Both the position numbers and the translations under genes were made by a program. This document shows, one piece after another, positions 1 through 8,695 of a stretch of DNA of 64,000 nucleotides. The notes under the pieces are model-generated. The model was not told where the DNA came from. It did not search any database and was given only the letters and a program-made list of their open reading frames with translations. The stretch's first letter is position 1. Each line of letters opens with the position of its first letter. Source of the stretch: Streptomyces albireticuli (GTDB taxonomy: Bacteria > Actinomycetota > Actinomycetes > Streptomycetales > Streptomycetaceae); NCBI RefSeq assembly GCF_002192455.1, contig NZ_CP021744.1, forward strand, positions 6,047,501-6,111,500, written 5' to 3'.

Positions 1-187
1 GGGGCTCGGTGAAGGCGGTGCCGCTCAGCTGCTCCGCGTAGAGCCCGAGCGGGGCCCGCTGCGGCGAGTTCCGGCCTTCCGGAAGCGCGCCGGGTACCGC
101 CTCGCTGCTGTGCTCGTTGCCGAACCCGGACAGATACGCCGGCTCCCCGGCCGGCGTCCGCGCGTGTCCGTTGCCCGTGTCGCTCAT
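1..187 (-). CDS. hmgA: Homogentisate 1,2-dioxygenase, N-terminal part (cut by window edge)
   Basis: Only the first 62 codons are visible. The product opens MSDTGNGHARTPAGEPAYLSG and continues with the segment GFGNEHSSEAVPGALPEGRN and the words SPQRAPLGLYAEQLSGTAFT, which is the characteristic N-terminal stretch of homogentisate dioxygenases. This iron enzyme opens the ring of homogentisate to maleylacetoacetate in tyrosine and phenylalanine breakdown. The ATG at 185-187 is chosen because the family homology begins shortly after it. The gene is transcribed away from the aldehyde dehydrogenase at 415, with an inverted repeat between the two. The active-site histidines lie beyond the edge and cannot be checked. 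Confidence 0.9.
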   Translation of the reverse strand, partial: MSDTGNGHARTPAGEPAYLSGFGNEHSSEAVPGALPEGRNSPQRAPLGLYAEQLSGTAFTEP

Positions 188-211
188 CGCGTGCTCCCAG
201 CGCCGATGGAT

Positions 212-231
212 TCCTATGGGAGACCGTAGGA
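212..231. promoter_or_regulatory. Inverted repeat in the hmgA/aldehyde dehydrogenase divergent region
   Basis: TCCTATGG and CCGTAGGA form an 8-bp imperfect inverted repeat (one mismatch) around the 4-base spacer gaga, 25 to 44 bases upstream of the hmgA start codon. The position suggests an operator over the hmgA promoter. No regulator is identified from the sequence, so the function is inference only. The rest of the 227-base gap holds nothing else recognisable apart from the ribosome binding site AAGGAG at 402-407. Confidence 0.4.
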
Positions 232-414
232 TTCCGCGCCGGGCGCGTCAATGGATCAGCGCCGGCGGGCCGCGCGTCGGCGCCGACCTGTTACCGGCCG
301 TACCGGAACGGATGCCTCTGGTGTGTCCCGGTCATCCCCATTAGGTTGAGACGGCACGGGGGTTCGGGGTCCGTCACGGGGCTCCGGGAGACCGACACCG
401 CAAGGAGATGGCCA

Positions 415-1833
415 GTGAGCGCGCACGACGGCATGTACATCGACGGAGCCTGGCGGCCCGCCGCCGGCACCGGCACGATCGAGGTCGTGAACCCGGCCGA
501 CGAGCAGGTCATCGGTACCGTACCGGCCGGCACCGCGGAGGACGTCGACGCCGCCGTGCGCGCCGCCCGCGCCGCGCTGCCCGGCTGGTCCGCCACCCCG
601 CCCGCGCGGCGGGCCGAGCACCTGACCGCGCTGCGCGACGCCCTGGAGGCCCGCGCGGACGAGATCGCGGCCACCGTCACGGCCGAACTCGGCTCGCCCG
701 CCGGTTTCGCCCGCCGCGTCCACACCGGCCTGCCGATCGCCGTCGCCGGCTCGTACGCGGAGCTCGCCGCCACCCACCCCTTCGAGGAGCGGATCGGCAA
801 TTCGACGGTGCTGCACGTGCCGGTCGGGGTCGTCGGTGCCATCACCCCCTGGAACTACCCGCTCCACCAGATCGTCGCCAAGGTCGCCCCGGCGCTCGCC
901 GCGGGCTGCACCCTCGTCCTCAAGCCCGCCGAGGACACCCCGCTCACCGCGCGGCTGTTCGCGGAGTGCGTGCACGCCGCGGGCCTCCCGGCGGGCGTCT
1001 TCAACCTCGTCACCGGCCTCGGCCCGGTCGCCGGCCAGGCGCTCGCCGAGCACCCCGGCGTCGACCTGGTCTCCTTCACCGGCTCGACCGCCGTCGGCAG
1101 GCGGATCGGCGCGATCGCCGGTGGCGCCGTCAAGCGCGTCGCGCTCGAACTGGGCGGCAAGTCCGCGAACGTCATCCTCCCCGGCGCCGACCTGGAGAAG
1201 GCCGTCACCGCCAACGTCGCCGACGTCTGCCGCAACACCGGGCAGTCCTGCAACGCCCTGACGCGCACGCTCGTCCACGCGGACCGGTACGAGGAGGCCG
1301 TCGCCCTCGCGGTCGCCGCCGTCGGGGCATACGTCCCCGGCGACCCGGCCGACCCCGAGGTCCGCCTCGGCCCGGTGGTCAACGCCCGGCAGCACGCCCG
1401 CGTCCGCGACTACATCGACAAGGGCGTCGCGGAGGGCGCGCGGCTCGCCACCGGCGGCTCCGAGGCCCCCGAGGGCCTCGACAAGGGCTACTTCGTCCGC
1501 CCGACCGTCTTCGCCGACGTCACCCCGGAGATGACGATCGCCCGGGAGGAGATCTTCGGCCCGGTCCTCACCTTCATCAAGTACACCGACGAGGACGAGG
1601 CCGCCCGCATCGCCAACGACTCCGACTACGGGCTGGGCGGCGCCGTCTGGGCCGCCGACGAGGCCACGGCCGCGGCCTTCGCCCGCCGCATGGACACCGG
1701 CCAGGTCGACATCAACGGCGGCGGCTTCAACCTCCTCGCGCCCTTCGGCGGCCACAAGCGGTCGGGTGTCGGCCGCGAGCTGGGCCCGCACGGCCTGGCG
1801 GAGTACCTGCACACCAAGTCGCTCCAGTTCTGA
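415..1833 (+). CDS. NAD(P)-dependent aldehyde dehydrogenase
   Basis: A 472-residue member of the aldehyde dehydrogenase superfamily, the usual length for the family. The general base glutamate lies in LELGGKS (Glu about 245) and the nucleophilic cysteine in NTGQSCNA (Cys about 279); the Rossmann part precedes them and the family C-terminal FGGHKRSGVGRELG is present. It oxidises an aldehyde to the acid in the cytosol; the substrate cannot be read from the sequence. The GTG at 415 is chosen because AAGGAG sits 7 bases upstream and the family start MYIDGAW follows directly; an open frame extends upstream to 346 without a ribosome site. A zinc alcohol dehydrogenase gene follows 70 bases downstream, so the pair would run alcohol to aldehyde to acid. 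Confidence 0.9.
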   Translation: MSAHDGMYIDGAWRPAAGTGTIEVVNPADEQVIGTVPAGTAEDVDAAVRAARAALPGWSATPPARRAEHLTALRDALEARADEIAATVTAELGSPAGFARRVHTGLPIAVAGSYAELAATHPFEERIGNSTVLHVPVGVVGAITPWNYPLHQIVAKVAPALAAGCTLVLKPAEDTPLTARLFAECVHAAGLPAGVFNLVTGLGPVAGQALAEHPGVDLVSFTGSTAVGRRIGAIAGGAVKRVALELGGKSANVILPGADLEKAVTANVADVCRNTGQSCNALTRTLVHADRYEEAVALAVAAVGAYVPGDPADPEVRLGPVVNARQHARVRDYIDKGVAEGARLATGGSEAPEGLDKGYFVRPTVFADVTPEMTIAREEIFGPVLTFIKYTDEDEAARIANDSDYGLGGAVWAADEATAAAFARRMDTGQVDINGGGFNLLAPFGGHKRSGVGRELGPHGLAEYLHTKSLQF

Positions 1834-1903
1834 CGGTTCCCCGACGTCCTCCGTCGGTCCCGACGCCGATGGTGCCCCCGACCCCGCAGGAGAAGGGACC
1901 GAC

Positions 1904-3002
1904 ATGGTCCGCGCCGTCGTACTGACCGCCGTGGGCGAGCCCCCGCGGACGGCCGAGATCGACCTGCCCGCGCCCGGCCCCGGCCAGGTGCGGATCGCCC
2001 TCGCCGCCGCCGGGGTGTGCCACTCCGACCTCTCGCTGTCGAACGGCACGCTGCGGCAGCCCGTACCGGCCGTCCTCGGCCACGAGGGCGCGGGCACCGT
2101 GACCGCCGTCGGCGAGGGCGTCGGCCATGTGGCGCCCGGCGACCGGGTGATCCTCAACTGGGCACCCTCCTGCGGCGCCTGCCACTTCTGCGGGCTCGGG
2201 GAGCCCTGGCTGTGCGCCGACGCGGCCGGGGCCACCACGACCCCGTACGCCACGCTCGCCGCCGACGGCACCCCGCTCCACCCGGCGCTGGGCACCGCGG
2301 TCTTCGCCGAGGAGACCGTCGTCCGGGCGAACGCCGTGCTGCCCCTGCCGGACGGGGTGCCGCTCGCCGAGGCGGCGCTGCTCGGGTGCGCCGTGCTCAC
2401 GGGCTACGGCGCCGTGCACCACAGCGCCCGGGTCCGCTCCGGCGAGACCGTCGCCGTGTACGGCGTCGGCGGCGTCGGGCTCGCCACCCTCCAGGCGGCG
2501 CGTATCGCGGGCGCCGGGGCGATCGTCGCCGTCGACGTCTCGCCGGAGAAGGAGGCGCTGGCCCGTGCCGCCGGGGCCACCGGACTTCGTCGTCGCGGGC
2601 GCCGACGGCGACACCGCGAAGACCGTCCGCAGGCTCACCGGCGGCCACGGCGCGGACGTGGCGATCGAGTGCGTCGGCCGCGCGGAGACGATCCGTACGG
2701 CGTGGTCGTCCACGCGCCGCGGCGGGCGCACCACCGTCGTCGGCATCGGCGGCCAGGACCAGCGGGTCGTCTTCTCCGCCCTGGAGCTGTTCCACTTCGG
2801 GCGTACGCTAGCGGGCTGCGTCTACGGCAACAGCGACCCGGCGAAGGACCTCCCCGTGATCGCCGGGCATGTGCGCGCCGGGCGTTTCGACCTCTCCGCG
2901 CTGGTGACGGACCGCATCGGGCTCGACGGCGTCCCGGCGGCGTTCGACGCGATGCTCGCGGGGCGCGGCGGGCGCTCCCTGGTGGTCTTCCCGCAGCCCT
3001 GA
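1904..3002 (+). pseudogene. Zinc-dependent alcohol dehydrogenase (MDR family), interrupted by a +1 frameshift
   Basis: Translation from the ATG at 1904 (AGGAGAAGGGA upstream) gives a normal MDR alcohol dehydrogenase: catalytic zinc ligands in GVCHSD and GHEGAG, the four structural zinc cysteines in CGACHFCGLGEPWLC, and the coenzyme loop GVGGVGL. After ARAAGAT, near 2580, the homology jumps to the third frame (DFVVAGADGD) and runs to the stop at 3000-3002. Removing one C from the CC at 2580-2581 restores a continuous protein of about 365 residues. As written, the reading frame instead ends at 3106 with an arginine-rich nonsense tail and lacks half the coenzyme domain. It is either a fresh inactivating mutation or a sequencing error; good conservation on both sides favours error or very recent loss. 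Confidence 0.8.
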
Positions 3003-3032
3003 CGGCTCCGGCCCGGTCGCCGAGAGCGCCGC

Positions 3033-3581
3033 TCAGCGGTCCGGGCCGGACCGGCCCTCCGGGAGGGGCAGATGGATCACGACGAGCGCGAAGCCGCCCA
3101 GCGTGACGTTGCGCGCGGCGGCCGCCAGGCCGTTCCACTTCGCGGACTGCCACATCGCGAACCACTCGCCGCCGATGGCGAGGAACCCCATCCCGAACAG
3201 CAGCAGCACCATCACCAGCCCCAGCGTGCCGACCCGCCGCGCCGCCCCGAAGCCGCGGCGCCGGCCCCCGCGCGTGACCAGCCCGCGCACCCACAGGGCC
3301 GTCCCCGCGAGCAGCGCCAGCGCGGTGAGCGTCTCCCACACGATGATGGCGATGTAGGCGGCGTCCTGGAGCCCGCGGTCGGTGACCGCCCGCCACATCA
3401 GGTCGTCGTCCTGGAACGTCGTGTCCATCGCCAGGACGTGCCGGACGAACTCCTGGTTCGTGCCGAAGTCCGTGATGTTGCCGAACGCGACCAGCGCCAT
3501 GTACAGCGCCACGGTCGCGGTGAGCGCGGCAGCCGCGAACGGCAGCGCGCGGGAAGCGGGGTGCCGGCCGCCGTCGGACAT
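3033..3581 (-). CDS. DUF2165 family integral membrane protein
   Basis: A 182-residue predicted inner-membrane protein with four hydrophobic stretches, about residues 12-35, 75-97, 122-142 and 155-172. The segment GTNQEFVRHVLAMDTTFQDD followed by the region around WRAVTD matches the DUF2165 family of small membrane proteins of unknown function. The ATG at 3581 is preferred over an in-frame start 22 codons upstream because a GGGGAGG-type site lies just before it. It converges on the alcohol dehydrogenase and diverges from the TetR gene at 3788, with an operator-like dyad between. No biochemical role is known for the family. Confidence 0.75.
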   Translation of the reverse strand: MSDGGRHPASRALPFAAAALTATVALYMALVAFGNITDFGTNQEFVRHVLAMDTTFQDDDLMWRAVTDRGLQDAAYIAIIVWETLTALALLAGTALWVRGLVTRGGRRRGFGAARRVGTLGLVMVLLLFGMGFLAIGGEWFAMWQSAKWNGLAAAARNVTLGGFALVVIHLPLPEGRSGPDR

Positions 3582-3704
3582 CGAGCCTCCCCGTTCCGCT
3601 TCCCCCGCCCGCCGCACCGCCCCGCCGCGGGCCCGTCCCGTATGCATGCCCGCGCCGACGGGGGCGTACGCGCGCCGCCCGCCCGGCCCGGCCGGGTCCT
3701 GGCG

Positions 3705-3722
3705 CCTAAGCGCTTGCTCAGG
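3705..3722. promoter_or_regulatory. Operator-like dyad CCTAAGCGCTTGCTCAGG upstream of tetR/soxR
   Basis: The 18-base element has the symmetric form CCTNAGC-NNNN-GCTNAGG, the kind of AGCnnnnGCT dyad seen upstream of actinobacterial TetR-controlled genes of acyl-CoA metabolism. It sits just upstream of a possible -10 element TATGGT (3729-3734), so a bound repressor would cover the promoter of the TetR gene at 3788 and could also affect the divergent DUF2165 gene. Autoregulation by the adjacent TetR protein is inference. Confidence 0.5.
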
Positions 3723-3787
3723 TCGGGGTATGGTGTTCGTCCCGCGGGCGGAGGGCCCGTGGCGGGGCCGGAAGAGCGGGGCGTGGA

Positions 3788-4405
3788 ATGGGCGCGGAGC
3801 CGAAGCGTACCGAGGAGTGGGCCGACGTCACACCGGACGCCGCGCGACGGCTGGTGACCGCCGCCGTCGCGGCCTTCGCCGAGCGCGGCTACCACGCCAC
3901 CACCACCCGGGACATCGCCGGCCGGGCCGGTATGAGCCCCGCCGCGCTCTACATCCACTACCGGACCAAAGAGGACCTCCTCTACCGGATCAGCATCGTC
4001 GGCCACCGGGCCGCCCTCGACCTGCTCCGGCGCGCCCAGCGCCCCGGCACCGGCCCCGCCACCCGCCTCGCCGACGCCGTGCGGGCCTTCGTCCGCTGGC
4101 ACGCGGAGCACCACACCACCGCCCGCGTCGTGCAGTACGAGCTCGGGGCGCTCGGCGAGGAGCACTACGCCGAGATCGTCGGGCTGCGGCGCGAGACGGA
4201 CGCCGAGATCCGGGGCGTCATCGAGGACGGCGTCGCCTCCGGCGACTTCGCCGTGCCGGACGTGCCCGGTACCACCCTCGCCGTCGTCTCCCTGTGCATC
4301 GACGTCGCCCGCTGGTTCAACGCGGAGGGCAAGCGCACCCCGGACGAGGTGGGCGAGCTCTACGCCGACCTGGTCCTGCGCATGGTCGGCCACCGCACGC
4401 CCTGA
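3788..4405 (+). CDS. TetR/AcrR family transcriptional regulator (KstR2-like)
   Basis: The 205-residue protein has the typical TetR N-terminal helix-turn-helix at about residues 37-60 (TTTRDIAGRAGMSPAALYIHY), followed by KEDLL and an all-helical ligand domain with the RWHAEHHTTARVVQYEL segment found in KstR2-type regulators of lipid or steroid catabolism. It probably represses its own promoter through the dyad at 3705-3722 and releases DNA on binding an acyl-CoA-like ligand. The soxR gene begins 14 bases after its stop, so the two are likely co-transcribed. The ligand is unknown. Confidence 0.85.
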   Translation: MGAEPKRTEEWADVTPDAARRLVTAAVAAFAERGYHATTTRDIAGRAGMSPAALYIHYRTKEDLLYRISIVGHRAALDLLRRAQRPGTGPATRLADAVRAFVRWHAEHHTTARVVQYELGALGEEHYAEIVGLRRETDAEIRGVIEDGVASGDFAVPDVPGTTLAVVSLCIDVARWFNAEGKRTPDEVGELYADLVLRMVGHRTP

Positions 4406-4419
4406 CGTAAGGTCGTGAC

Positions 4420-4881
4420 GTGCCGCAGATTTCGATCGATGTCCAGGAACTCACCGTCGGCCAGCTGTCCGCGCGCAGCGGCGCGGCCGTCTCCGCACTG
4501 CACTTCTACGAGTCGAAGGGCCTGATCAGCAGCCGTCGCACGGCCGGCAACCAGCGCCGCTTCGACCGCGACACCCTGCGCCGGGTCGCCTTCATCCGGG
4601 CCGCGCAGCGGGTCGGCATCCCGCTCGCGACCATCCGGGAGGCGCTCGCCGAGCTGCCCGACGAGCGCACGCCCAACCACGAGGACTGGGCGCGGCTCTC
4701 CGAGGCCTGGCGGGGCGAACTGGACGCCCGTATCCAGCAGCTGGGACGGCTGCGGGACCACCTGGACGGCTGCATCGGCTGCGGCTGCCTGTCGCTGGAG
4801 AGCTGTGTGCTGTCCAACCCGGACGACCGCATCGGTCAGTTCGGCAGCGGCTCGCGGCTGCTGGTCGAGCGCCGCGTCTGA
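4420..4881 (+). CDS. soxR: Redox-sensitive transcriptional activator SoxR
   Basis: A 153-residue MerR-family protein. The N-terminal winged helix-turn-helix (LTVGQLSARSGAAVSALHFY, residues 11-30) and dimerisation helix are followed by the [2Fe-2S] signature CIGCGCLSLESC, with Cys118, 121, 123 and 129 in the CxxCxCxxxxxC spacing diagnostic of SoxR. In Streptomyces, SoxR senses redox-active metabolites and turns on exporters and oxidoreductases rather than soxS. The start is the GTG at 4420, 14 bases after the upstream TetR stop; coupling to that gene is likely. No canonical SoxR box was found in the window, so its targets are elsewhere or too divergent to see. Confidence 0.93.
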   Translation: MPQISIDVQELTVGQLSARSGAAVSALHFYESKGLISSRRTAGNQRRFDRDTLRRVAFIRAAQRVGIPLATIREALAELPDERTPNHEDWARLSEAWRGELDARIQQLGRLRDHLDGCIGCGCLSLESCVLSNPDDRIGQFGSGSRLLVERRV

Positions 4882-4932
4882 GCGGCGCACCCGGGCGGCC
4901 CCGCCGGGTCACGACATCCCGGGGCCGCCGCG

Positions 4933-6375
4933 TCACCACATCCCGGGATGGCGGCCCGCCCAGGGCCTGGCCTCCTCCAGCTGTGCCGACAGCGAGATCA
5001 GCGTCGTCTCCGCGCCGTACCGGCCGGCCAGCATGACCCCGATCGGCAGCCCCTCCTCGGTCCAGTGCGACGGCACGCTCACCGCCGGCTGCCCGGTCGC
5101 GTTGCAGAGCGGCGTGAACGGCGTGAACGGCAGCAGCGCGGCGAACTCCGCCGCCGGGTCCGCGTCGTCGCGCAAGCCCCCCACCGGCAGCGGCGGGGTC
5201 GCCAGCGTCGGGGACAGCAGCACGTCGTAACCGGCGCCGGGCGCCTGGAGCACGTCGGCGATCAGCTGGCCCACGGCCCGCAGCCGGTACATGGCGGTGG
5301 CGAACTCCGCGCCGCCGACCCGGCCGCCCCGCTCCCGCAGCAGCCGGGTGAAGGGCGTCAGCAGCTCCTCGCGCCCCTCCGGCACCGGCCGTATCGCGGC
5401 CACGATCTCCCAGACGCGCGTGAACGCCTCGCCCAGGGCCGGATCGTCCGGCAGCGCCACCTCCTCGACCGTGTGGCCGAGCTCCCGCAGCAGCCCGGCC
5501 GTCTCCTCCGCGGCCCGGACGCACTCGGGGTGCGCCTCGACCCCCGGCACCGGCGGCCGGGTGAAGACGGCCACCCGCAGTCTGCCGGGGGCGCGCCGCG
5601 CCGCGGCCGCGAACGTCTCGCCCGGCGGCAGCGAGGGCGCGGTGTACGGATCGCCGGGTTCCGTCCCCGCGAAGACGTCGAGGAGCGCGGCCGCGTCCGC
5701 GACCGTACGGGCCAGCGGGCCGGAGGTGGCGAGCCCGGTGACATCGTGCAGGACCGGCCCCGAACTCACCCTGCCCCGGCTGGGCTTGATGCCGAACAGC
5801 CCGCAGGCCGACGCGGGTATGCGGATGGAGCCGCCGCCGTCGCTGGCGTGCGCGAGCGGCGCGAGACCCGCCGCGACCGCGGCCGCCGCCCCGCCGCTCG
5901 AACCGCCCGCCGACCGGCCGAGGTCCCAGGGCGTACGGGCGGGCGGCGCGATGTCGTTCTCCGTGTGCGGGGGCAGCCCGAACTCCGGGGTGTTGGTCTT
6001 GCCGAGCAGGATCGTTCCTGCTTCTCGCAGGCGCCGCACCACGTGGTCGTCCACGGCCGGCACGTGATCGGCCAGCGTCGCCGACCCCATCGTGCACCGC
6101 ACCCCGGCCACGTAGTTGAGGTCCTTCACCGGCACCGGCACCCCGTGCAGCGGGGGCAGCGGCCGCCCCTCCCGGCGGGCGGCCGCCGCCTCGCTCTCGG
6201 CGTCGGCCGCCTGCTTGCGGGCGATCTCGGGGGTGACGGTGACGAACGCCCCCACGGTGGCGTCCAGCCGCTCCACCCGGTCCAGATAGTGCTCGGTCAG
6301 CTCGACGGGGGAGATCTTCCCCGCCCGCACCGCCTCCCCTTGCTCCAACGCGGTCAGATCGTGCAGCTGCGTCAT
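4933..6375 (-). CDS. Amidase (amidase signature family)
   Basis: A 480-residue amidase-signature hydrolase. The catalytic triad is visible: Lys84 in PVKDLN, the cis-serine region SAGGSSGGAA (about 155-164), and the nucleophile Ser183 in SDGGGSIRIPAS. Such enzymes hydrolyse carboxamides to acid and ammonia in the cytosol; the substrate is not evident. The ATG at 6375 is chosen because the family N-terminus (LHDLTALEQGEAVRAG) follows it, while a longer open frame upstream has no homology. The C-terminus (GRHPGMW) lies close to the end of the convergent soxR. Confidence 0.9.
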   Translation of the reverse strand: MTQLHDLTALEQGEAVRAGKISPVELTEHYLDRVERLDATVGAFVTVTPEIARKQAADAESEAAAARREGRPLPPLHGVPVPVKDLNYVAGVRCTMGSATLADHVPAVDDHVVRRLREAGTILLGKTNTPEFGLPPHTENDIAPPARTPWDLGRSAGGSSGGAAAAVAAGLAPLAHASDGGGSIRIPASACGLFGIKPSRGRVSSGPVLHDVTGLATSGPLARTVADAAALLDVFAGTEPGDPYTAPSLPPGETFAAAARRAPGRLRVAVFTRPPVPGVEAHPECVRAAEETAGLLRELGHTVEEVALPDDPALGEAFTRVWEIVAAIRPVPEGREELLTPFTRLLRERGGRVGGAEFATAMYRLRAVGQLIADVLQAPGAGYDVLLSPTLATPPLPVGGLRDDADPAAEFAALLPFTPFTPLCNATGQPAVSVPSHWTEEGLPIGVMLAGRYGAETTLISLSAQLEEARPWAGRHPGMW

Positions 6376-6487
6376 GCCGTCCGCCTTCTCGTCGCCCGAT
6401 GTCGCCGTGCGCGGGCATCCTCGCACCACGACCGGGCGGCGGTCACTACCCTCCCGGTGGCGGCCGGCCGTCTCACCGGCGGCCGGT

Positions 6488-7099
6488 TCACACGGCCGCG
6501 TACCGGTCGGCGAACGCGCGGCGGCGGGCCGCGACCAGCGCCCCGGAGGAGAGCACGGGCACCGGCACCACGATGCCGCAGTCCGCGCAGACGGGGCCCT
6601 CCATCGGGTACCGCTCCAGATCGCAGCGCCATTCGAGCCGCTCCTGCGAGCACACCGGGCAGGCGTCACCGGGGCCCGCCTCCATCGCGGCGATCACCCG
6701 GCGCAGGACGTCGGCCAGCCGCGGGGCCGGGAAGACCGTGGGGCTCACGCAGGGCACGATGTCACAGCCGCCCCAGGTGTTGCGGTGCCAGTCGTCCAGG
6801 GCGCTGGGCTGCCGGATGCCGTCGTGCTTCTCGCGCTTGCGGCGGTCGGCGAAGGACGCCTCGTACGCCAGCCAGACCGCGCGGGCCTCCTCCAGCTCCG
6901 TCAGCGCGGCGATCAGCAGGGCCGGGTCGGGGGCCCGGTCGTCGGGGGCGAGCCCCGCCAGGGCGCACAGGTGGTGCCAGGTGGCCCGGTGCCCGTACGG
7001 CGCGAAGCGTTCGAGGCACTTGCGCAGGGAGGTCCGCCGCAAGGCGATGGTGTTCCGTGGATTGCGCACCTCTCGTGCGAGTGCTCTGAAACCTGCCAC
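6488..7099 (-). CDS. Conserved hypothetical protein with C-terminal zinc ribbon
   Basis: A 203-residue protein of unknown function. The N-terminal two thirds is helical, with a WHHLCALAGL segment. The C-terminus carries two cysteine pairs, CPVCSQERLEWRC and CADCG, spaced like a zinc ribbon. The GTG at 7099 is preferred because GGAGG lies 9 bases before it; an in-frame ATG 25 codons upstream lacks a ribosome site. It stands alone between the amidase and an alpha/beta hydrolase on the same strand. The zinc ribbon suggests nucleic acid or protein binding, but no family function is recognised. Confidence 0.7.
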   Translation of the reverse strand: MAGFRALAREVRNPRNTIALRRTSLRKCLERFAPYGHRATWHHLCALAGLAPDDRAPDPALLIAALTELEEARAVWLAYEASFADRRKREKHDGIRQPSALDDWHRNTWGGCDIVPCVSPTVFPAPRLADVLRRVIAAMEAGPGDACPVCSQERLEWRCDLERYPMEGPVCADCGIVVPVPVLSSGALVAARRRAFADRYAAV

Positions 7100-7271
7100 T
7101 GCATCCCACCTCCGACTGCGCGGACACGGATCGACATGGAAGGGACGTAACGCGTCGCGATTCGGATCCCTCATGGCCGGATCCCGTCGGCGCGCTACGC
7201 GGCCGCCTCCGCTCTGCTACCCCGAAGTCGCGCACAGATGTGGAGAGGTCGCACACACCGGCGGGCTTCGG

Positions 7272-8585
7272 TCAGCGGACGATCCGCCCCGCCAGCAGGA
7301 CGACCCGCGCCAGTTCCGTGTGGCAGATGTCGCTGTGCGCGCCCGACGGCGGCCCGCCGCGCGAGACCACCGCCGACGCGTCGACGTTCACACAGCCGTC
7401 GGCCGGCAGCCCGCCGCTCAGCGCCTCCCGCAGCGAGAGCCGCGCGCAGCCGCCGACCGCCTGGATGCCGCCGTGCCCGATCGCACCCCACCGCGCACCG
7501 TCCAGACCCAGCAGCGAGCCGTCGTCCCCGGACACCCGGGACGCGAGCGGATAGAGCACGCCCAGCGCCGTGTCGTGGCGCGAGTGACAGCACACCACCG
7601 GGCCCCGCACCCTGCGGTGCAGGCCGCCCAGCGCGCCGCCGCGGTCCGAGGCGAACGGCAGCCGGGGCGCGAACGCGTAGTGCGAGAAGGCGCCCTGGAG
7701 CAGGGTGAGCGAGGCGACGCACGCCGCCTCCGCCGGCAGCCCGCGCAGCGCGAACGACACCAGGCGCGCGCCGAAGCTGTGCCCCGCCAGATGCACCCGC
7801 AGGCCGGGGGCGGACCGGGCGAGCTCCCCGAGCAGGGGGCCCAGACCCACCTGGCCGACCGTCCCGGCGCGCCGCTTCATCGTGTAGTACGAGGTCTGGC
7901 GGAGCAGTTCGTAGGCGCCGTGCCAGAGCTTCTTCAGCCCGCCGCCGAACAGCTCGGGCGGCACGGCGCCCACGCTCGCCAGGGCCGCCGTGAAGCTCTC
8001 GCACACCCGCCGGGCGTCGTCGGTGAGCATGGCGGGCACGGCGTCCCCGAGGTCGTCCGCGTCCCGGCCGCCCCGCGCGGCCGCCACGCCGGACGGCCCC
8101 GGCACCGCCAGTCCGCGGGCGAGCGCCACGAACTCGTCCAGGGACGCCCGGTCCTCCGGCCTGCGCGCCAGCAGCTCCGCCAGCCGGTCGGCCACCGCCT
8201 CCTCGCAGGGCAGGACCTCGATCAGCGCCCGCCGGGTGGCCGGGTCGAGCGCGGGCGGGCACACGGCCGCCACCCGGTGCTCCGGGAAGTCCGGGACCGG
8301 CTCGTCGGCGAAGTGCATCGACGGCCAGAACACCCCCGCGTAGCCCACCCGCGCCCCGTCCGCCGCGCCGCCCCCGCCGAGCAGTCGCGGGAACGGCGCG
8401 AAGAAGCGGTCGTACAGCCTGGTGGCCGTCGACCGCTCGTTGTTCCAGCCGTGCGCGAACACCACCAGATCGGTCAGCCCCGTGCCGGCGGCCTCGCGTA
8501 TCAGCGCGTCACGGTCACCCGGCCGGACGTCCCCGGCGGCGTCGAACGTCAGCTCCCAGTACGGCTCCACACACATGCCCGCCAT
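7272..8585 (-). CDS. Putative alpha/beta-hydrolase-fold protein
   Basis: A 437-residue protein. An early FAHGWNNERSTA segment gives the oxyanion-loop HG motif and strand, and LAGHSFGARLVSFAL around the middle is a classic nucleophile elbow (GHSFG, Ser). A later VCCHSRHDTALGVLYPLA segment could provide the acid, and a conserved His is likely in SDICHTE near the end. The order fits an alpha/beta hydrolase with a long insertion. The start ATG at 8585 follows a G-rich ribosome site; the longer frame upstream lacks one. No signal peptide is seen, so it is probably cytosolic. The substrate is unknown; sequences like this are often annotated only as hypothetical. Confidence 0.65.
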   Translation of the reverse strand: MAGMCVEPYWELTFDAAGDVRPGDRDALIREAAGTGLTDLVVFAHGWNNERSTATRLYDRFFAPFPRLLGGGGAADGARVGYAGVFWPSMHFADEPVPDFPEHRVAAVCPPALDPATRRALIEVLPCEEAVADRLAELLARRPEDRASLDEFVALARGLAVPGPSGVAAARGGRDADDLGDAVPAMLTDDARRVCESFTAALASVGAVPPELFGGGLKKLWHGAYELLRQTSYYTMKRRAGTVGQVGLGPLLGELARSAPGLRVHLAGHSFGARLVSFALRGLPAEAACVASLTLLQGAFSHYAFAPRLPFASDRGGALGGLHRRVRGPVVCCHSRHDTALGVLYPLASRVSGDDGSLLGLDGARWGAIGHGGIQAVGGCARLSLREALSGGLPADGCVNVDASAVVSRGGPPSGAHSDICHTELARVVLLAGRIVR

Positions 8586-8695
8586 GGCAAGTCCCCCTTG
8601 AGGCGGTCCGCTGTGCGCGCATCGTCCCGCTGTCAAGGGGGCCTGTCCAGCCTTCTCCCACCCCGTTCACGCTTCCGTGTGGGGGAGGGGCGCGG

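Noticed and set aside
256..2400. Long minus-strand open frame opposite the aldehyde and alcohol dehydrogenases
   Set aside because: Composition is Gly/Arg/Val-rich with no recognisable domain, and the plus strand carries clear enzymes.
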